Shown here: piece by piece, positions 8,844-17,836 of the stretch
How positions within the stretch are numbered: the first letter of the stretch is position 1
Layout: the number at the start of each line of letters is the position of its first letter
Assembly (NCBI RefSeq): GCF_900302495.1
Contig: NZ_OMKW01000004.1
Location: forward strand, 512,074 to 576,073
DNA: 64,000 bases
DNA from: Pontivivens insulae
GTDB lineage: Bacteria; Pseudomonadota; Alphaproteobacteria; Rhodobacterales; Rhodobacteraceae
Direction of reading: 5' to 3'
The notes under the pieces: generated by a model
What the model was told of the DNA's origin: nothing
The model's database searches: none
The model's input: the letters and a program-made list of their open reading frames with translations, nothing else
Made by a program: the position numbers and the translations under genes

Positions 8844-10274
8844 ATGCAGATGCCCGATCCCAACCAGATGATCCTCGATCGCAAGGCGCATATCGTTGCT
8901 CGTCTGCAGGACGTTCTTCCGGACGATGCGGTGATCCATTCTGACAACGAGGTGCGCGCCTATGAGTGTGATGCACTGACCGCCTATAAATGCCCTCCGC
9001 TCGCCGCAGTCCTGCCCGCCAACACGGCAGAGGTCGCAGCCGTCTTGCGCATTTGTCATGAAGAGCGGGTGCCGGTGGTCCCTCGCGGTTCGGGAACGTC
9101 TCTTGCGGGCGGCGCGCTTCCGACTGCGGATGCGATCATTTTGGGTGTGTCCAAGCTGGCGGATGTTCTTGAGACGGATTACGACAATCGCTTCATCCGG
9201 GTGCAGACCGGTCGGACCAATCTGAGCGTCACCGGCGCGGTCGAGCACGAGGGTTTTTTCTACGCTCCCGATCCCTCGAGCCAGCTGGCCTGTGCGATCG
9301 CAGGCAACGTTGCGATGAATTCGGGCGGTGCGCATTGCCTGAAATATGGTGTGACCACGAATAACCTGCTGGGCGTCACGATGGTGACGATGGAAGGTGA
9401 AGTTGTGGAAATTGGCGGGGCGCATCTGGATGCATCCGGCTATGATCTGCTTGGATTGATTTGTGGCTCTGAGGGACAGCTTGGCGTGGTTACGGAGGCA
9501 ACGCTGCGCATTCTGGCCAAGCCCGAAGGGGCCCGGCCGATCCTTATGGCCTTTGACAGCAATGAAGTGGCAGGGGCCTGTGTGTCGGACATCATACGTG
9601 CAGGTGTTCTTCCCGTCGCCATCGAGTTCATGGACCGTCCCTGCATCGAAGCTTGCGAGGCCTTCGCAAAAGCGGGCTACCCGGATTGCGAGGCGCTGCT
9701 GATCGTTGAGGTTGAAGGATCCGAGGCGGAGATCACCGAACAGCTTGAGGCGATCAAGGCGATTGCGGTCACCCACAACCCAGTTGAGATGCGAGAGAGC
9801 AAGTCAGCCGCAGAAAGTGCTGCGATCTGGCTTGGGCGCAAATCGGCCTTTGGCGCGATGGGTCAGATCAACGACTACATGTGTCTGGACGGTACAATCC
9901 CTGTGAGTGAGCTGCCGCTTGTCCTGCGCCGCATCTCGGAATTGTCCGACGAGTTCGGCTTGAAGGTCGCAAACGTGTTCCATGCTGGCGACGGCAACAT
10001 GCATCCACTGATCCTGTTTGATGCGAACAAGCCGGGAGATTTGGAAACCTGCGAGGCTTTTGGAGCGGAGATTCTGAAACTCTGCGTTGAGGTCGGCGGG
10101 TGCCTCACGGGTGAACATGGCGTTGGAATCGAAAAACGGGATCTGATGCATGTGCAGTTTGACCACGCCGATCTTGAGATGCAGTTGCGCGTGAAAGATG
10201 TGTTCGATCCGGGTTGGTTGCTGAATCCGGCCAAGGTCTTCCCGCTCGACGTGACAGAAGGGCGTCGGCAATGA
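8844..10274 (+). CDS. glcD: Glycolate oxidase, FAD-linked subunit GlcD
   Basis: The 476-residue protein is an FAD_binding_4 flavoprotein with the C-terminal FAD-oxidase domain. The FAD motif VPRGSGTSLAGGALP is at about 80-95, DPSSQLACAIAGNVAMNSGG at about 150, and the metal-binding NVFHAGDGNMHP and GEHGVGIEK come near the end. Glycolate oxidase converts glycolate (from photorespiration or algal exudate) to glyoxylate. A longer reading from 8715 is possible, but the ATG at 8844 has GAGG nine bases upstream and begins where the family begins. It overlaps glcE by four bases. Confidence 0.95.
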   Translation: MQMPDPNQMILDRKAHIVARLQDVLPDDAVIHSDNEVRAYECDALTAYKCPPLAAVLPANTAEVAAVLRICHEERVPVVPRGSGTSLAGGALPTADAIILGVSKLADVLETDYDNRFIRVQTGRTNLSVTGAVEHEGFFYAPDPSSQLACAIAGNVAMNSGGAHCLKYGVTTNNLLGVTMVTMEGEVVEIGGAHLDASGYDLLGLICGSEGQLGVVTEATLRILAKPEGARPILMAFDSNEVAGACVSDIIRAGVLPVAIEFMDRPCIEACEAFAKAGYPDCEALLIVEVEGSEAEITEQLEAIKAIAVTHNPVEMRESKSAAESAAIWLGRKSAFGAMGQINDYMCLDGTIPVSELPLVLRRISELSDEFGLKVANVFHAGDGNMHPLILFDANKPGDLETCEAFGAEILKLCVEVGGCLTGEHGVGIEKRDLMHVQFDHADLEMQLRVKDVFDPGWLLNPAKVFPLDVTEGRRQ

Positions 10275-11419
10275 GTGAGGTCCTTGAGCGCGTAGTGCGC
10301 CCCGCAGCCGAGGCGGAGCTGGCGTCCATCGTGAAGGAGGCTGTGACAAGCAAATCTAGCTTCCAGATCCGGGGGGGAGATACGCGCCCCATCGGCAATC
10401 CGCTGGCGGCGGCACAGGTACTGGAAACCGGCGGTCTGACCGGTATCACACTTTATGATCCAGGCGCGCTGACGCTTGTCGCAAGGGCGGGCACACCGCT
10501 CTCGGACATTGAGGCGGCGCTGGATGCAGAAGGCCAGATGCTTCCGTTCGAGCCAATGGACCACCGCGCATTGCTTGGGACAACGGGAACACCAACGATT
10601 GGGGGTGTCGTCGCGACCAATGCGTCCGGACCCCGCAGGCTGAAGGCGGGAAGCTGCCGTGACAGCCTGATCGGCGTGCGTTTTGTGACCGGTGAAGGCG
10701 AGGTGGTGAAGAATGGCGGGCGCGTGATGAAAAACGTGACCGGTTATGACCTCGTGAAACTCATGGCGGGCAGCTACGGCACACTGGGTGTCATGACGGA
10801 GGTCAGCTTTAAGGTGCTGCCAAAACCGCAGGCAACGGCGGTTTTGTTGTTTGAGGGGTTGGACACCGCCGAGGCAACTGCCTGTCTTGCCGATGCAATG
10901 CGGTCCCCGTTCGATGTCTCTGGAGCAGCCCATATCCCAGTTGGGGTGGATGGTGCGCCCGTGACGATGATCAGGATCGAAGGGTTGGAGCAAAGTGTAA
11001 GCTACCGCGCCGATGCGCTTGCCAAAGAGCTGCGCGCCCACGGCACCGCAGAGATCGAGACCGACCCGGTGCGAACCGAGGCGGGCTGGCGCTACGTCCG
11101 GGATGCAGAAGCGTTCAGCGGAAAGCCTGGCGACGTGTGGCGCGTGTCTGTCAAACCGTCGGATGGCCAGAGGGTGATCGCTGCGGCGGGGGCTGAGGAC
11201 GCGTTTTTGGACTGGCAGGGCGGTCTTGTCTGGCTGCGCATGGCTGAGGGTGTGCCACTTCGGGATCGTATTGCAGATATTCCCGGCCATGCGACGTTGA
11301 TCCGGGGGGCGGGCCAGCGGGCCTTCCAGCCTGAACCGATGGCGCTGTCTCGCCTTGCCCAAGGACTGCGTGCGAAATTCGATCCGCATAGCCTGTTCAA
11401 TCCCGGCCGAATGATCTGA
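10271..11419 (+). CDS. glcE: Glycolate oxidase subunit GlcE
   Basis: The 382-residue protein is a second, shorter FAD_binding_4 protein. It has GTTGTPTIGGVVATNASGPR near residue 100 and the RVMKNVTGYDLVKLMAGSYG motif characteristic of GlcE. It is a non-catalytic or FAD-holding partner of GlcD in the membrane-associated complex. The start at 10271 overlaps the glcD stop (ATGA), which excludes the longer reading frame from 10214. It ends with the family-typical FDPHSLFNPGRM. Confidence 0.95.
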   Translation: MSEVLERVVRPAAEAELASIVKEAVTSKSSFQIRGGDTRPIGNPLAAAQVLETGGLTGITLYDPGALTLVARAGTPLSDIEAALDAEGQMLPFEPMDHRALLGTTGTPTIGGVVATNASGPRRLKAGSCRDSLIGVRFVTGEGEVVKNGGRVMKNVTGYDLVKLMAGSYGTLGVMTEVSFKVLPKPQATAVLLFEGLDTAEATACLADAMRSPFDVSGAAHIPVGVDGAPVTMIRIEGLEQSVSYRADALAKELRAHGTAEIETDPVRTEAGWRYVRDAEAFSGKPGDVWRVSVKPSDGQRVIAAAGAEDAFLDWQGGLVWLRMAEGVPLRDRIADIPGHATLIRGAGQRAFQPEPMALSRLAQGLRAKFDPHSLFNPGRMI

Positions 11420-11500
11420 GCACCGCAACGCCCCGGCTCCATCGGGGGCCAATACCCTTCGAGATAAATCCGGATCAGTTTCGGGACAGGATAACGAGTT

Positions 11501-12793
11501 ATGCAAACCACCTTTACGCCCGAGCAACTGACAAACCCTGGCACCCAGCGTGCGAATGAGATTTTGCGCACCTGCGTGCATTGCGGATTCTGCACGGCCA
11601 CCTGTCCGACATATCAGGTCCTAGGGGATGAACTCGATAGCCCAAGAGGGCGCATCTACCTGATCAAGGACATGCTTGAGAATGAACGCAAGCCGGATGA
11701 GAAGACCGTCAAGCACATTGATCGGTGTTTGTCCTGTCTGGCGTGCATGACCACCTGTCCGTCCGGTGTGCACTACATGCATCTGGTCGACCACGCGCGC
11801 GAATATATCAACGAGCATTACGACCGCCCGCTGATGGACCGTCTGTTGCGGTGGACGCTTGCGCGCATTTTGCCTTACCCGAACCGGTTTCGTCTTGCTC
11901 TTGGGGCTGCAAAGCTGGGCCGACCGCTTAAGCGGTTCATGCCTGACCCGCGCTTGAAGGCGATGTTGGAGATGGCTCCGCGCGATATTCCTTCGCCCTC
12001 GCGCAACGACCGGCCACAGACATTTCCTGCGCAGGGGCAGAAAATTAAGCGTGTTGCCTTGATGACCGGATGCGCGCAGCGGGCGCTGAACACGGATATC
12101 AACGATGCCACAATCCGCATCTTGCGCCGGCACGGTGTCGAAGTCGTCGTTGCGAAGGGCGCTGGCTGTTGTGGTGCACTGACTCATCACATGGGCAAAA
12201 CAGAAGAAAGCCACGGTTCGGCCGCCGCCAATATCCGCGCTTGGGTGAAGGAGATCGAGGGGGACGGCCTCGACGCCATCGTAATCAACACCTCCGGCTG
12301 CGGAACGACGGTAAAAGACTATGGTCATATGTTCCGCAATGATGCACTGGCAGAAGACGCTGCAAAAGTATCCGCGCTCGCGATGGACGTCTCGGAAGTG
12401 CTGGAACAGCTCGATCTGCAAGGCGAGGCTGAGCCGCTGCGCGTGGCCTATCATGCGGCCTGCTCGCTGCAACATGGACAACAGATCAAGGACACTCCTA
12501 AAGCGCTGCTGCGCAAGGCCGGGTTCAAGGTTGTCGAGCCGCAAAACGGACATCTGTGTTGTGGGTCAGCGGGCACCTACAACCTGATGCAACCGGAAAT
12601 CTCTGGTGAGTTGAAAGCCCGCAAGGTCGAGACATTGGAGGCAACGCACCCGGACATCATTTCTGCCGGCAATATCGGTTGTATGATGCAGATCGGGTCT
12701 GCCACCGAGGTGCCCATCGTTCATACCGTTGAATTGCTCGACTGGGCCACGGGAGGCCCCAAACCGCGGGCGCTGGTTGCGGAGGACGCTTAG
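11501..12793 (+). CDS. glcF: Glycolate oxidase iron-sulfur subunit GlcF
   Basis: The 430-residue protein has two 4Fe-4S motifs, CVHCGFCTATCP at about 26 and CLSCLACMTTCP at about 77, then two CCG domains (GCCGALTHHMG and LCCGSAGTYN). This is the electron-transfer subunit that passes electrons from GlcD towards the quinone pool. It follows glcE after 81 bases; an AGGA element precedes the ATG. No glcC-type GntR regulator or lactate/glycolate permease is present in the window. Confidence 0.95.
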   Translation: MQTTFTPEQLTNPGTQRANEILRTCVHCGFCTATCPTYQVLGDELDSPRGRIYLIKDMLENERKPDEKTVKHIDRCLSCLACMTTCPSGVHYMHLVDHAREYINEHYDRPLMDRLLRWTLARILPYPNRFRLALGAAKLGRPLKRFMPDPRLKAMLEMAPRDIPSPSRNDRPQTFPAQGQKIKRVALMTGCAQRALNTDINDATIRILRRHGVEVVVAKGAGCCGALTHHMGKTEESHGSAAANIRAWVKEIEGDGLDAIVINTSGCGTTVKDYGHMFRNDALAEDAAKVSALAMDVSEVLEQLDLQGEAEPLRVAYHAACSLQHGQQIKDTPKALLRKAGFKVVEPQNGHLCCGSAGTYNLMQPEISGELKARKVETLEATHPDIISAGNIGCMMQIGSATEVPIVHTVELLDWATGGPKPRALVAEDA

Positions 12794-12892
12794 ACTTCTT
12801 CATGTTCCGGCGGACCTGCCAGCTGTAGAACCCAGGTTGGCGATTGAACCCTGCATGTGCGCCTGTCATGCTGCGCCGGTGGGGAGAGCGCG

Positions 12893-13678
12893 ATGAGACT
12901 ACTTCTGTCAGCACTGGTATGTGGCCTGCTTTGGGGAGCGTCCGCAACGGCGCAAGATGGCCGGCGAATGTTGACCGCAGCAGAGGCCGAGGATTGGCAG
13001 GCCGTCGGTCGTGTCAATATTCAGGGCGACAAGTTTTGCACGGGCGCATTGATCGCGCCTGACAGGGTGCTGACAGCCGCGCATTGCGTTTTCAATGACG
13101 TGTCCAATCGTCTCGTCCAGGCCGACGAAATTCATTTCCTCGCGGGATATAGGCTAGGTGAATATCACGCCCACCGCCGCGTGCGACGCGTGATGGTCCA
13201 TCGTGACTATGACCCGCTACTGCCATCGAGCGAGTCGCAGATCGTCGCTGATATTGCCGTATTGCAGTTAGAGGCGCCGATCAATTCTGTCCGTCCATTT
13301 GAACGAGAGTTGCGCCCGAGGGCGGGGGATTCCATCGCGATCGTGTCGTATGCGCGCGACCGGCCCGAAGCACCGTCGATCCAAAGACCATGCGAGACGC
13401 TGCGGGTGCAGGATCGGTTTGTGGTGATGGACTGTGACGTCACTTTTGGGGCGTCGGGAAGTCCGGTGTTCTCGTTCCGCAATGGTCGTCCGCGCATCAC
13501 CTCGGTCGTTTCCTCGATCGGACGCCGCTTCGGATCCGACGTGCAGGAGGCTTACGGTGCCGCCCTCGATGACGGGGCGCTTGATTCCGTACTCTACGAC
13601 ATTGCACGCGGCGGCTCAGAGCGGGTCATTCGCAGACCAGGGGCAGGGTCAATCGCGTCACAGCTAGGGCGCGAGTAA
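12893..13678 (+). CDS. Exported trypsin-like serine protease
   Basis: The 261-residue product has a signal peptide (MRLLLSALVCGLLWGASATA, cleavage near residue 20) and a chymotrypsin-fold domain. The catalytic triad is visible: His64 in LTAAHCVF, Asp120 in ADIAVLQLE and Ser188 in FGASGSPVF. The oxyanion-hole motif reads GASGSP instead of the classical GDSGGP, as in many bacterial members. The start at 12893 is preceded by GGGGAGAG and gives the signal peptide; a start at 12857 would spoil it. Substrate is unknown. It is probably periplasmic. Confidence 0.88.
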   Translation: MRLLLSALVCGLLWGASATAQDGRRMLTAAEAEDWQAVGRVNIQGDKFCTGALIAPDRVLTAAHCVFNDVSNRLVQADEIHFLAGYRLGEYHAHRRVRRVMVHRDYDPLLPSSESQIVADIAVLQLEAPINSVRPFERELRPRAGDSIAIVSYARDRPEAPSIQRPCETLRVQDRFVVMDCDVTFGASGSPVFSFRNGRPRITSVVSSIGRRFGSDVQEAYGAALDDGALDSVLYDIARGGSERVIRRPGAGSIASQLGRE

Positions 13679-13704
13679 GGCCTTCCGCTTTTTGCAGGTG
13701 GGGA

Positions 13705-13734
13705 CTTGAACGGCTGAACCTGCCTTCCCAAATA
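13705..13734 (+). promoter_or_regulatory. Possible heat-shock sigma (RpoH) promoter for the Hsp20 gene
   Basis: CTTGAA at 13705-13710 is followed after 16 bases by CCCAAATA at 13727-13734. This is close to the RpoH pattern (CTTGAA, 13-17 bases, CCCCATNT), and it lies about 100 bases upstream of a small heat-shock gene. The match is by eye only. Confidence 0.4.
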
Positions 13735-13836
13735 GGGTGATGTGAGACGCCGACAGCCGGGTTTCACATTTTAAAACAAGGGCCTGTCCATGTGGAAGGT
13801 CCGCTGCAAACCGTATCGCTTGTGAAAGGATGCACC

Positions 13837-14286
13837 ATGCGTACCTATGATTTTTCGCCGCTCTACCGTTCCACCGTTGGCTTTGACCGTCTGGCCCAGA
13901 TGCTCGACAGTGTCACCACGGACAATGCACAGACCGGCTATCCTCCGTACAATATCGAGAAGACGGGCGATGATGCCTATCGCATCTCCATCGCCGTTGC
14001 TGGCTTTTCGGAAGATGAGATTACGGTTGAGGCCCGCGACGGGCAGCTCGTGATTTCCGGCAAGAAGGTTGAGGAGAAAGAGGAACGGAAGTTCCTGCAT
14101 CGCGGTATCGCGACCCGCGCCTTCGAGAAGCGGTTCCAGCTCGCCGATCACGTCCGTGCCGAAACGGCGCTGACCGAGAATGGTCTGCTCCATGTCGATC
14201 TCGTGCGCGAGGTGCCTGAAGCGCTGAAACCACGCCGGATCGAAATTCAGAGCAACCGTGCCATCGAAGGCACTGTTGACGCCTGA
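13837..14286 (+). CDS. Small heat-shock protein, Hsp20/IbpA family
   Basis: The 149-residue protein has an alpha-crystallin domain: YPPYNIEKTGDDAYRISIAV, FSEDEITVEARDGQLVISGK, then RKFLHRGIATRAFEKRFQLA, which is the IbpA-type strand pattern. N-terminal MRTYDFSPLYRSTVGFDRL is typical of alphaproteobacterial IbpA. It is an ATP-independent holdase for unfolded proteins in the cytosol. The ATG at 13837 has GAAAGGA upstream; the longer frame from 13792 lacks this. A strong terminator follows at once, so it is monocistronic. Confidence 0.95.
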   Translation: MRTYDFSPLYRSTVGFDRLAQMLDSVTTDNAQTGYPPYNIEKTGDDAYRISIAVAGFSEDEITVEARDGQLVISGKKVEEKEERKFLHRGIATRAFEKRFQLADHVRAETALTENGLLHVDLVREVPEALKPRRIEIQSNRAIEGTVDA

Positions 14287-14304
14287 TAATTTCTCCGGAC
14301 AGGG

Positions 14305-14337
14305 AAAGGGCCGCTCTTCGGAGCGGCCCTTTTTTTT
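14305..14337 (+). terminator. Rho-independent terminator after hsp20
   Basis: A 9-bp perfect stem, GGGCCGCTC (14308-14316) with GAGCGGCCC (14321-14329) and a TTCG tetraloop, is flanked by AAA and a run of eight T. It is one of the clearest intrinsic terminators in the window. Confidence 0.95.
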
Positions 14338-14354
14338 GTACGAAAGTGGTTGAA

Positions 14355-14525
14355 TCAGACGTCTGCCGGCGTGCCTGTTGACGATTTATCGGCGGCCATA
14401 GTGCTCTTGCGTGCGTTCGGATCGTCCATGCGGCTCTGCACGGCTTCCTTCGACCAGAGGGCCCAAGCGCATCCTGCAAGCAAGGTCATCATGGCCAGAA
14501 GCGGAACGAGAAATGCTGCGTCCAT
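14355..14525 (-). CDS. Small single-span membrane protein (56 aa)
   Basis: The reverse strand encodes a 56-residue protein starting MDAAFLVPLLAMMTLLAGCA. It has one hydrophobic segment at about residues 4-24, then a polar tail with KSTMAADKSS. AGGAG lies eight bases before the ATG at 14525, which supports translation. The LAGC at about 16-19 resembles a lipobox, but there is no positive charge before it, so an ordinary membrane anchor is more likely. I do not recognise the family. It lies between the hsp20 terminator and the divergent acyl-CoA ligase gene. Confidence 0.6.
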   Translation of the reverse strand: MDAAFLVPLLAMMTLLAGCAWALWSKEAVQSRMDDPNARKSTMAADKSSTGTPADV

Positions 14526-14609
14526 CTTGAAATCTCCTAAAGTTATGAATGGTATGGGCAGATAACGCAGGGCGTGGCCGGATGGTTCACCGGGGCCGAA
14601 AGATTAAAC

Positions 14610-14623
14610 TGAACCTTTGTTCA
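14610..14623. promoter_or_regulatory. Inverted repeat upstream of the acyl-CoA ligase
   Basis: TGAAC-CTTT-GTTCA is a perfect 5-bp dyad in the AT-rich intergenic region, 120 bases before the ligase start. It could be an operator for a transcriptional repressor of the transport cluster. No regulator gene is adjacent, so this is only a candidate. Confidence 0.25.
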
Positions 14624-14743
14624 ATTTATTTCTTTACCTTGGGACAGCTCGTGCGTTAGCTTTCTTTCAAACAGATGCCGGTGTGGATAATAAAAGTCTC
14701 CCAGAGGGACGCATACCACCGGTTGGCGCTTGGGAGGGCTGCT

Positions 14744-16714
14744 ATGGACGAGAGTGATCTCGTAGGCGTGCGCGACACGTTTCCGAAACTGATGGCGCTG
14801 AACGCACAGCGTTTCGGAGATCAATCCGCCTATCGCGTTAAGGAGTACGGGATCTGGCAGAGCTGGACCTGGTCTGAGGCCCATTCCGACATGCGTGCCA
14901 TGGCGATCGGACTGATGTCACTGGGCTTGGAAATGGATGATCACGTCGCGGTCATCGGCACCAACCGCCCAGAACTTTACATCATGATGTCGGCCATTTC
15001 GGCGGCAGGTGGCGTGCCCGTGCCGATTTATCAGGACGGCGTCGCGGAAGAGATCGCATATGTGCTCGATCACTGCTCTGCGAAATTCGTGATTTGTGAT
15101 GATCAGGAGCAAGTGGACAAGGTTCTCGACATCCAGGACCGCTTGCCTGATTTGCGGCAGATCGTCTACCGGGACCCGCGCGGGCTAAGAAAATACACCC
15201 AGGATGATCTGCACAGCCTCGATTCCGTGCTCAAACTGGGACGGGACGAGGCGGCCAGCCTTGGCGCGGCACTCGATGTGGCCATCAATGCCCGCGGTAT
15301 CGATGACACCTGTGTCATGCTCTATACGTCCGGCACAACCGGACGCCCCAAGGGCGTCGTCCTGTCCAATCGCAACATCATTGTGACAGCTAAGAATTCT
15401 GCCGAGTTTGACGATCTGGTCCAAACTGACAGCGTGCTTGCTTATCTTCCGATGGCTTGGGTGGGCGATTTCATTTTCTCAATGGGTCAGGCGCAGTGGA
15501 CGGGCTTTTGCGTGTGCTGTCCCGAGGCGGCCCACACCATGCAGACCGATCTGCGCGAGGTTGGCCCCAGCTACTTCTTCGCGCCGCCCCGCTTCTTTGA
15601 GGGATTGCTGACCAATGTCATGATCCGCATGGAAGATGCCTCGAAATGGAAGCAGAAGCTGTTCCACAAATATATGGCCGTGGCCAAGGAGGTAGGGCCC
15701 CGACTTCTGGATGGGGAAAGCGTCTCAACATCCCAGCGGCTCAGCTACGCAATCGGAAATGTGCTCGTCTACGGACCGCTGAAGAACACGCTTGGGATGA
15801 GCAAGGTCCGTGTGGGCTATACGGCTGGGGAGGCGATTGGCCCTGAAATCTTCGATTTCTACCGTTCGCTTGGCATCAATCTCAAACAGCTCTACGGCCA
15901 GACAGAGGCGTCGGTGTTCATCACGCAGCAACCTGACGGCCAAGTGCGCGCGGACACTGTCGGCGTTCCCTCACCAGAGGTTGAATTGAAGATCGCGGAG
16001 AATGGCGAGGTGTTCTACCGCTCCCCTGGCACGTTTGTTCGCTACTACAAGAACGAGGAGAGCACCGCAGATACCAAGGATGCTGAAGGTTGGGTTGCAA
16101 CGGGTGACGCGGGGTTCATCGAGAAAGAGAGCGGGCACCTGCGCATCATCGATCGGGCCAAGGATGTGGGTCAGATGGCTGACGGATCGCTCTTCGCGCC
16201 GAAATATGTAGAGAACAAGCTGAAATTCTTCCCTAATATCCTAGAGGCTGTGGTGTTTGGCAATGGGCGGGACTACTGCACCGCCTTCCTGAACATTGAT
16301 TTGGGATCGGTGGGCAACTGGGCGGAGCGCAACAACATTGCCTATGCGTCCTATCAGGAACTGGCCCAGCATCCGCAGGTGCAGGAAACACTGCAAAAGC
16401 ATGTGGAAGAGGTGAACCTTTCAGTGGCCGAGGATGAGATGTTGGCGGGCTGCCAGATCCATCGCTTTTTGATCCTGCACAAGCAGCTCGACGCAGATGA
16501 CGGTGAGCTGACGCGCACGCAGAAGGTCCGCCGTAGGATCATTGAAGAACGTTACGGCGATTTGATCACGGCACTCTACGACGGCTCGGCCACGGTCTTT
16601 GCTGATACCGAGGTAACTTATGAGGATGGCCGCAAGGGCCGCGTAAAGGGCATGCTCGATATTCGCGATGCAAAAACGGTGCCTGTTAGGACCAAACAGG
16701 TTGCCGCGGAATGA
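14744..16714 (+). CDS. AMP-dependent acyl-CoA synthetase (long-chain type)
   Basis: The 656-residue enzyme is an ANL-superfamily ligase. The ATP/AMP motif MLYTSGTTGRPKGV is near residue 192, KQLYGQTEASVF near 384, and GWVATGDAGFIE with RIIDRAKDV near 455-480. It activates a carboxylic acid to its CoA ester. It is of the large type often called long-chain fatty acid-CoA ligase, but the real substrate is unknown. The start at 14744 has GGGAGGG upstream. It is the first gene of the ABC transporter operon and overlaps the next gene by four bases, which suggests that it activates the imported acid. Confidence 0.88.
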   Translation: MDESDLVGVRDTFPKLMALNAQRFGDQSAYRVKEYGIWQSWTWSEAHSDMRAMAIGLMSLGLEMDDHVAVIGTNRPELYIMMSAISAAGGVPVPIYQDGVAEEIAYVLDHCSAKFVICDDQEQVDKVLDIQDRLPDLRQIVYRDPRGLRKYTQDDLHSLDSVLKLGRDEAASLGAALDVAINARGIDDTCVMLYTSGTTGRPKGVVLSNRNIIVTAKNSAEFDDLVQTDSVLAYLPMAWVGDFIFSMGQAQWTGFCVCCPEAAHTMQTDLREVGPSYFFAPPRFFEGLLTNVMIRMEDASKWKQKLFHKYMAVAKEVGPRLLDGESVSTSQRLSYAIGNVLVYGPLKNTLGMSKVRVGYTAGEAIGPEIFDFYRSLGINLKQLYGQTEASVFITQQPDGQVRADTVGVPSPEVELKIAENGEVFYRSPGTFVRYYKNEESTADTKDAEGWVATGDAGFIEKESGHLRIIDRAKDVGQMADGSLFAPKYVENKLKFFPNILEAVVFGNGRDYCTAFLNIDLGSVGNWAERNNIAYASYQELAQHPQVQETLQKHVEEVNLSVAEDEMLAGCQIHRFLILHKQLDADDGELTRTQKVRRRIIEERYGDLITALYDGSATVFADTEVTYEDGRKGRVKGMLDIRDAKTVPVRTKQVAAE

Positions 16715-16941
16715 CGCCTGCTCGCAAATTCGCCGGCCTTGCGTTGATCGTACTTGGGCCATTCTGGGCCAGTGCCGCAGCTTTCATGCTGGGCACATCG
16801 CTGCCCTATGTGTTCGGCGCGGCCTGCGCGGGCCTTGGCCTCGCGATCCTCGTGAGCCGCACGGGCACGCTCGGAAACTTGGTAGCAGCCGCCTTAGCAG
16901 GCATCCTGACCTATCTCGTTCTGGAATGGAGCGCGGCATGA
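16711..16941 (+). CDS. Small two- to three-span membrane protein
   Basis: The 76-residue product is almost entirely hydrophobic, with segments at about 8-28, 30-48 and 52-70 and glycine and alanine-rich helices. No family is recognised. The start codon overlaps the stop of the acyl-CoA ligase gene, so it belongs to the operon. It may be an accessory subunit of the transporter, but nothing in the sequence proves this. Confidence 0.65.
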   Translation: MTPARKFAGLALIVLGPFWASAAAFMLGTSLPYVFGAACAGLGLAILVSRTGTLGNLVAAALAGILTYLVLEWSAA

Positions 16942-16943
16942 CC

Positions 16944-16977
16944 CTTTCACTTTCTCCAAATATCCCCGCCGGAGGCG
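16944..16977 (-). repeat. Dispersed intergenic repeat, family 2 (copy in the ABC operon)
   Basis: Read on the reverse strand this is GCCTCCGGCGGGGATATTT followed by a variable part and TGAAAG. The first 19 bases are identical to those at 62690-62708. It sits in the 73-base gap between the small membrane protein and the first ABC ATPase. The motif has the form of an intergenic repeat frequent in Rhodobacterales. Confidence 0.7.
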
Positions 16978-17014
16978 CAGATCGCCGTCCCGCGACCCGT
17001 CTGGAGGTGACGCG

Positions 17015-17836
17015 ATGAATGATATGAGCCCAGACAGCTACACAACAGCAGATGGCCGCACCATCGGTGGCAAGATCATGGAAGTGAAGAATATTACTCT
17101 TCGCTTCGGTGGCGTCGTGGCGATCAAGGACATTTCCTTTGATATCCGCGAAGGGGAGATCCGCGCGATCATCGGCCCGAACGGTGCGGGCAAGTCGTCA
17201 ATGCTCAACGTGATCAATGGTTTCTACCATCCGCAGGAAGGCGAGATCCTGTTCAGGGGGGAAAAACGCGGGCCGATGAAGCCCTATCAGATTGCCCAAC
17301 AGGGTATTGCGCGGACGTTCCAGAATATCGCGCTGTTCAAGGGAATGTCGACGCTCGACAACATCATGACGGGCCGCTTCACCCATATGAAGGCGCCGGT
17401 CTGGAAACAGGCAATCTGGCGGGGTGAAGCAGAAAGAGAGGAGATCGAGAACCGCGAAGTCGTGGAGAAGATCATCGACTTTCTTGAAATCCAGGCCATC
17501 CGCAAGACGCCTGTTGGTCGTTTGCCCTACGGCCTTCAAAAGCGCGTGGAACTTGGCCGTGCGCTCGCCGCGGAGCCGAAGCTCCTGCTGCTCGACGAAC
17601 CGATGGCCGGAATGAACGTTGAGGAGAAGGAGGACATGTCCCGCTTCATCCTCGATGTGAACGACGAGTTCGGCACCACGATCGCCCTGATCGAACACGA
17701 TATGGGCGTCGTCATGGACATTTCCGATCGGGTCGTGGTGCTTGACTACGGCAAGAAGATCGGGGACGGCACACCCGATGAGGTGCGCGCGAACCCCGAG
17801 GTGATCGACGCCTATCTGGGGGTGTCCCATGATTAA
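17015..17836 (+). CDS. ABC transporter ATP-binding protein (LivG type)
   Basis: The 273-residue ATPase has Walker A GPNGAGKSS at about 52-60, a modified signature LPYGLQKRVELGRAL, Walker B LLLLDEPMAGMN and the switch His in IEHDMGVV. The C-terminal extension GDGTPDEVRANPEVIDAYLG is the BCA_ABC_TP_C tail that defines the LivG branch. It energises the HAAT-family transporter encoded here. The first about 20 residues are not part of the fold, so an inner start is possible. Confidence 0.93.
   Translation: MNDMSPDSYTTADGRTIGGKIMEVKNITLRFGGVVAIKDISFDIREGEIRAIIGPNGAGKSSMLNVINGFYHPQEGEILFRGEKRGPMKPYQIAQQGIARTFQNIALFKGMSTLDNIMTGRFTHMKAPVWKQAIWRGEAEREEIENREVVEKIIDFLEIQAIRKTPVGRLPYGLQKRVELGRALAAEPKLLLLDEPMAGMNVEEKEDMSRFILDVNDEFGTTIALIEHDMGVVMDISDRVVVLDYGKKIGDGTPDEVRANPEVIDAYLGVSHD

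Noticed and set aside
9875..11581. Reverse-strand open frame of 568 codons opposite glcDEF
   Set aside because: It covers three known genes in antisense; the composition (Cys, His and Arg-rich) is that of a shadow frame in GC-rich DNA.
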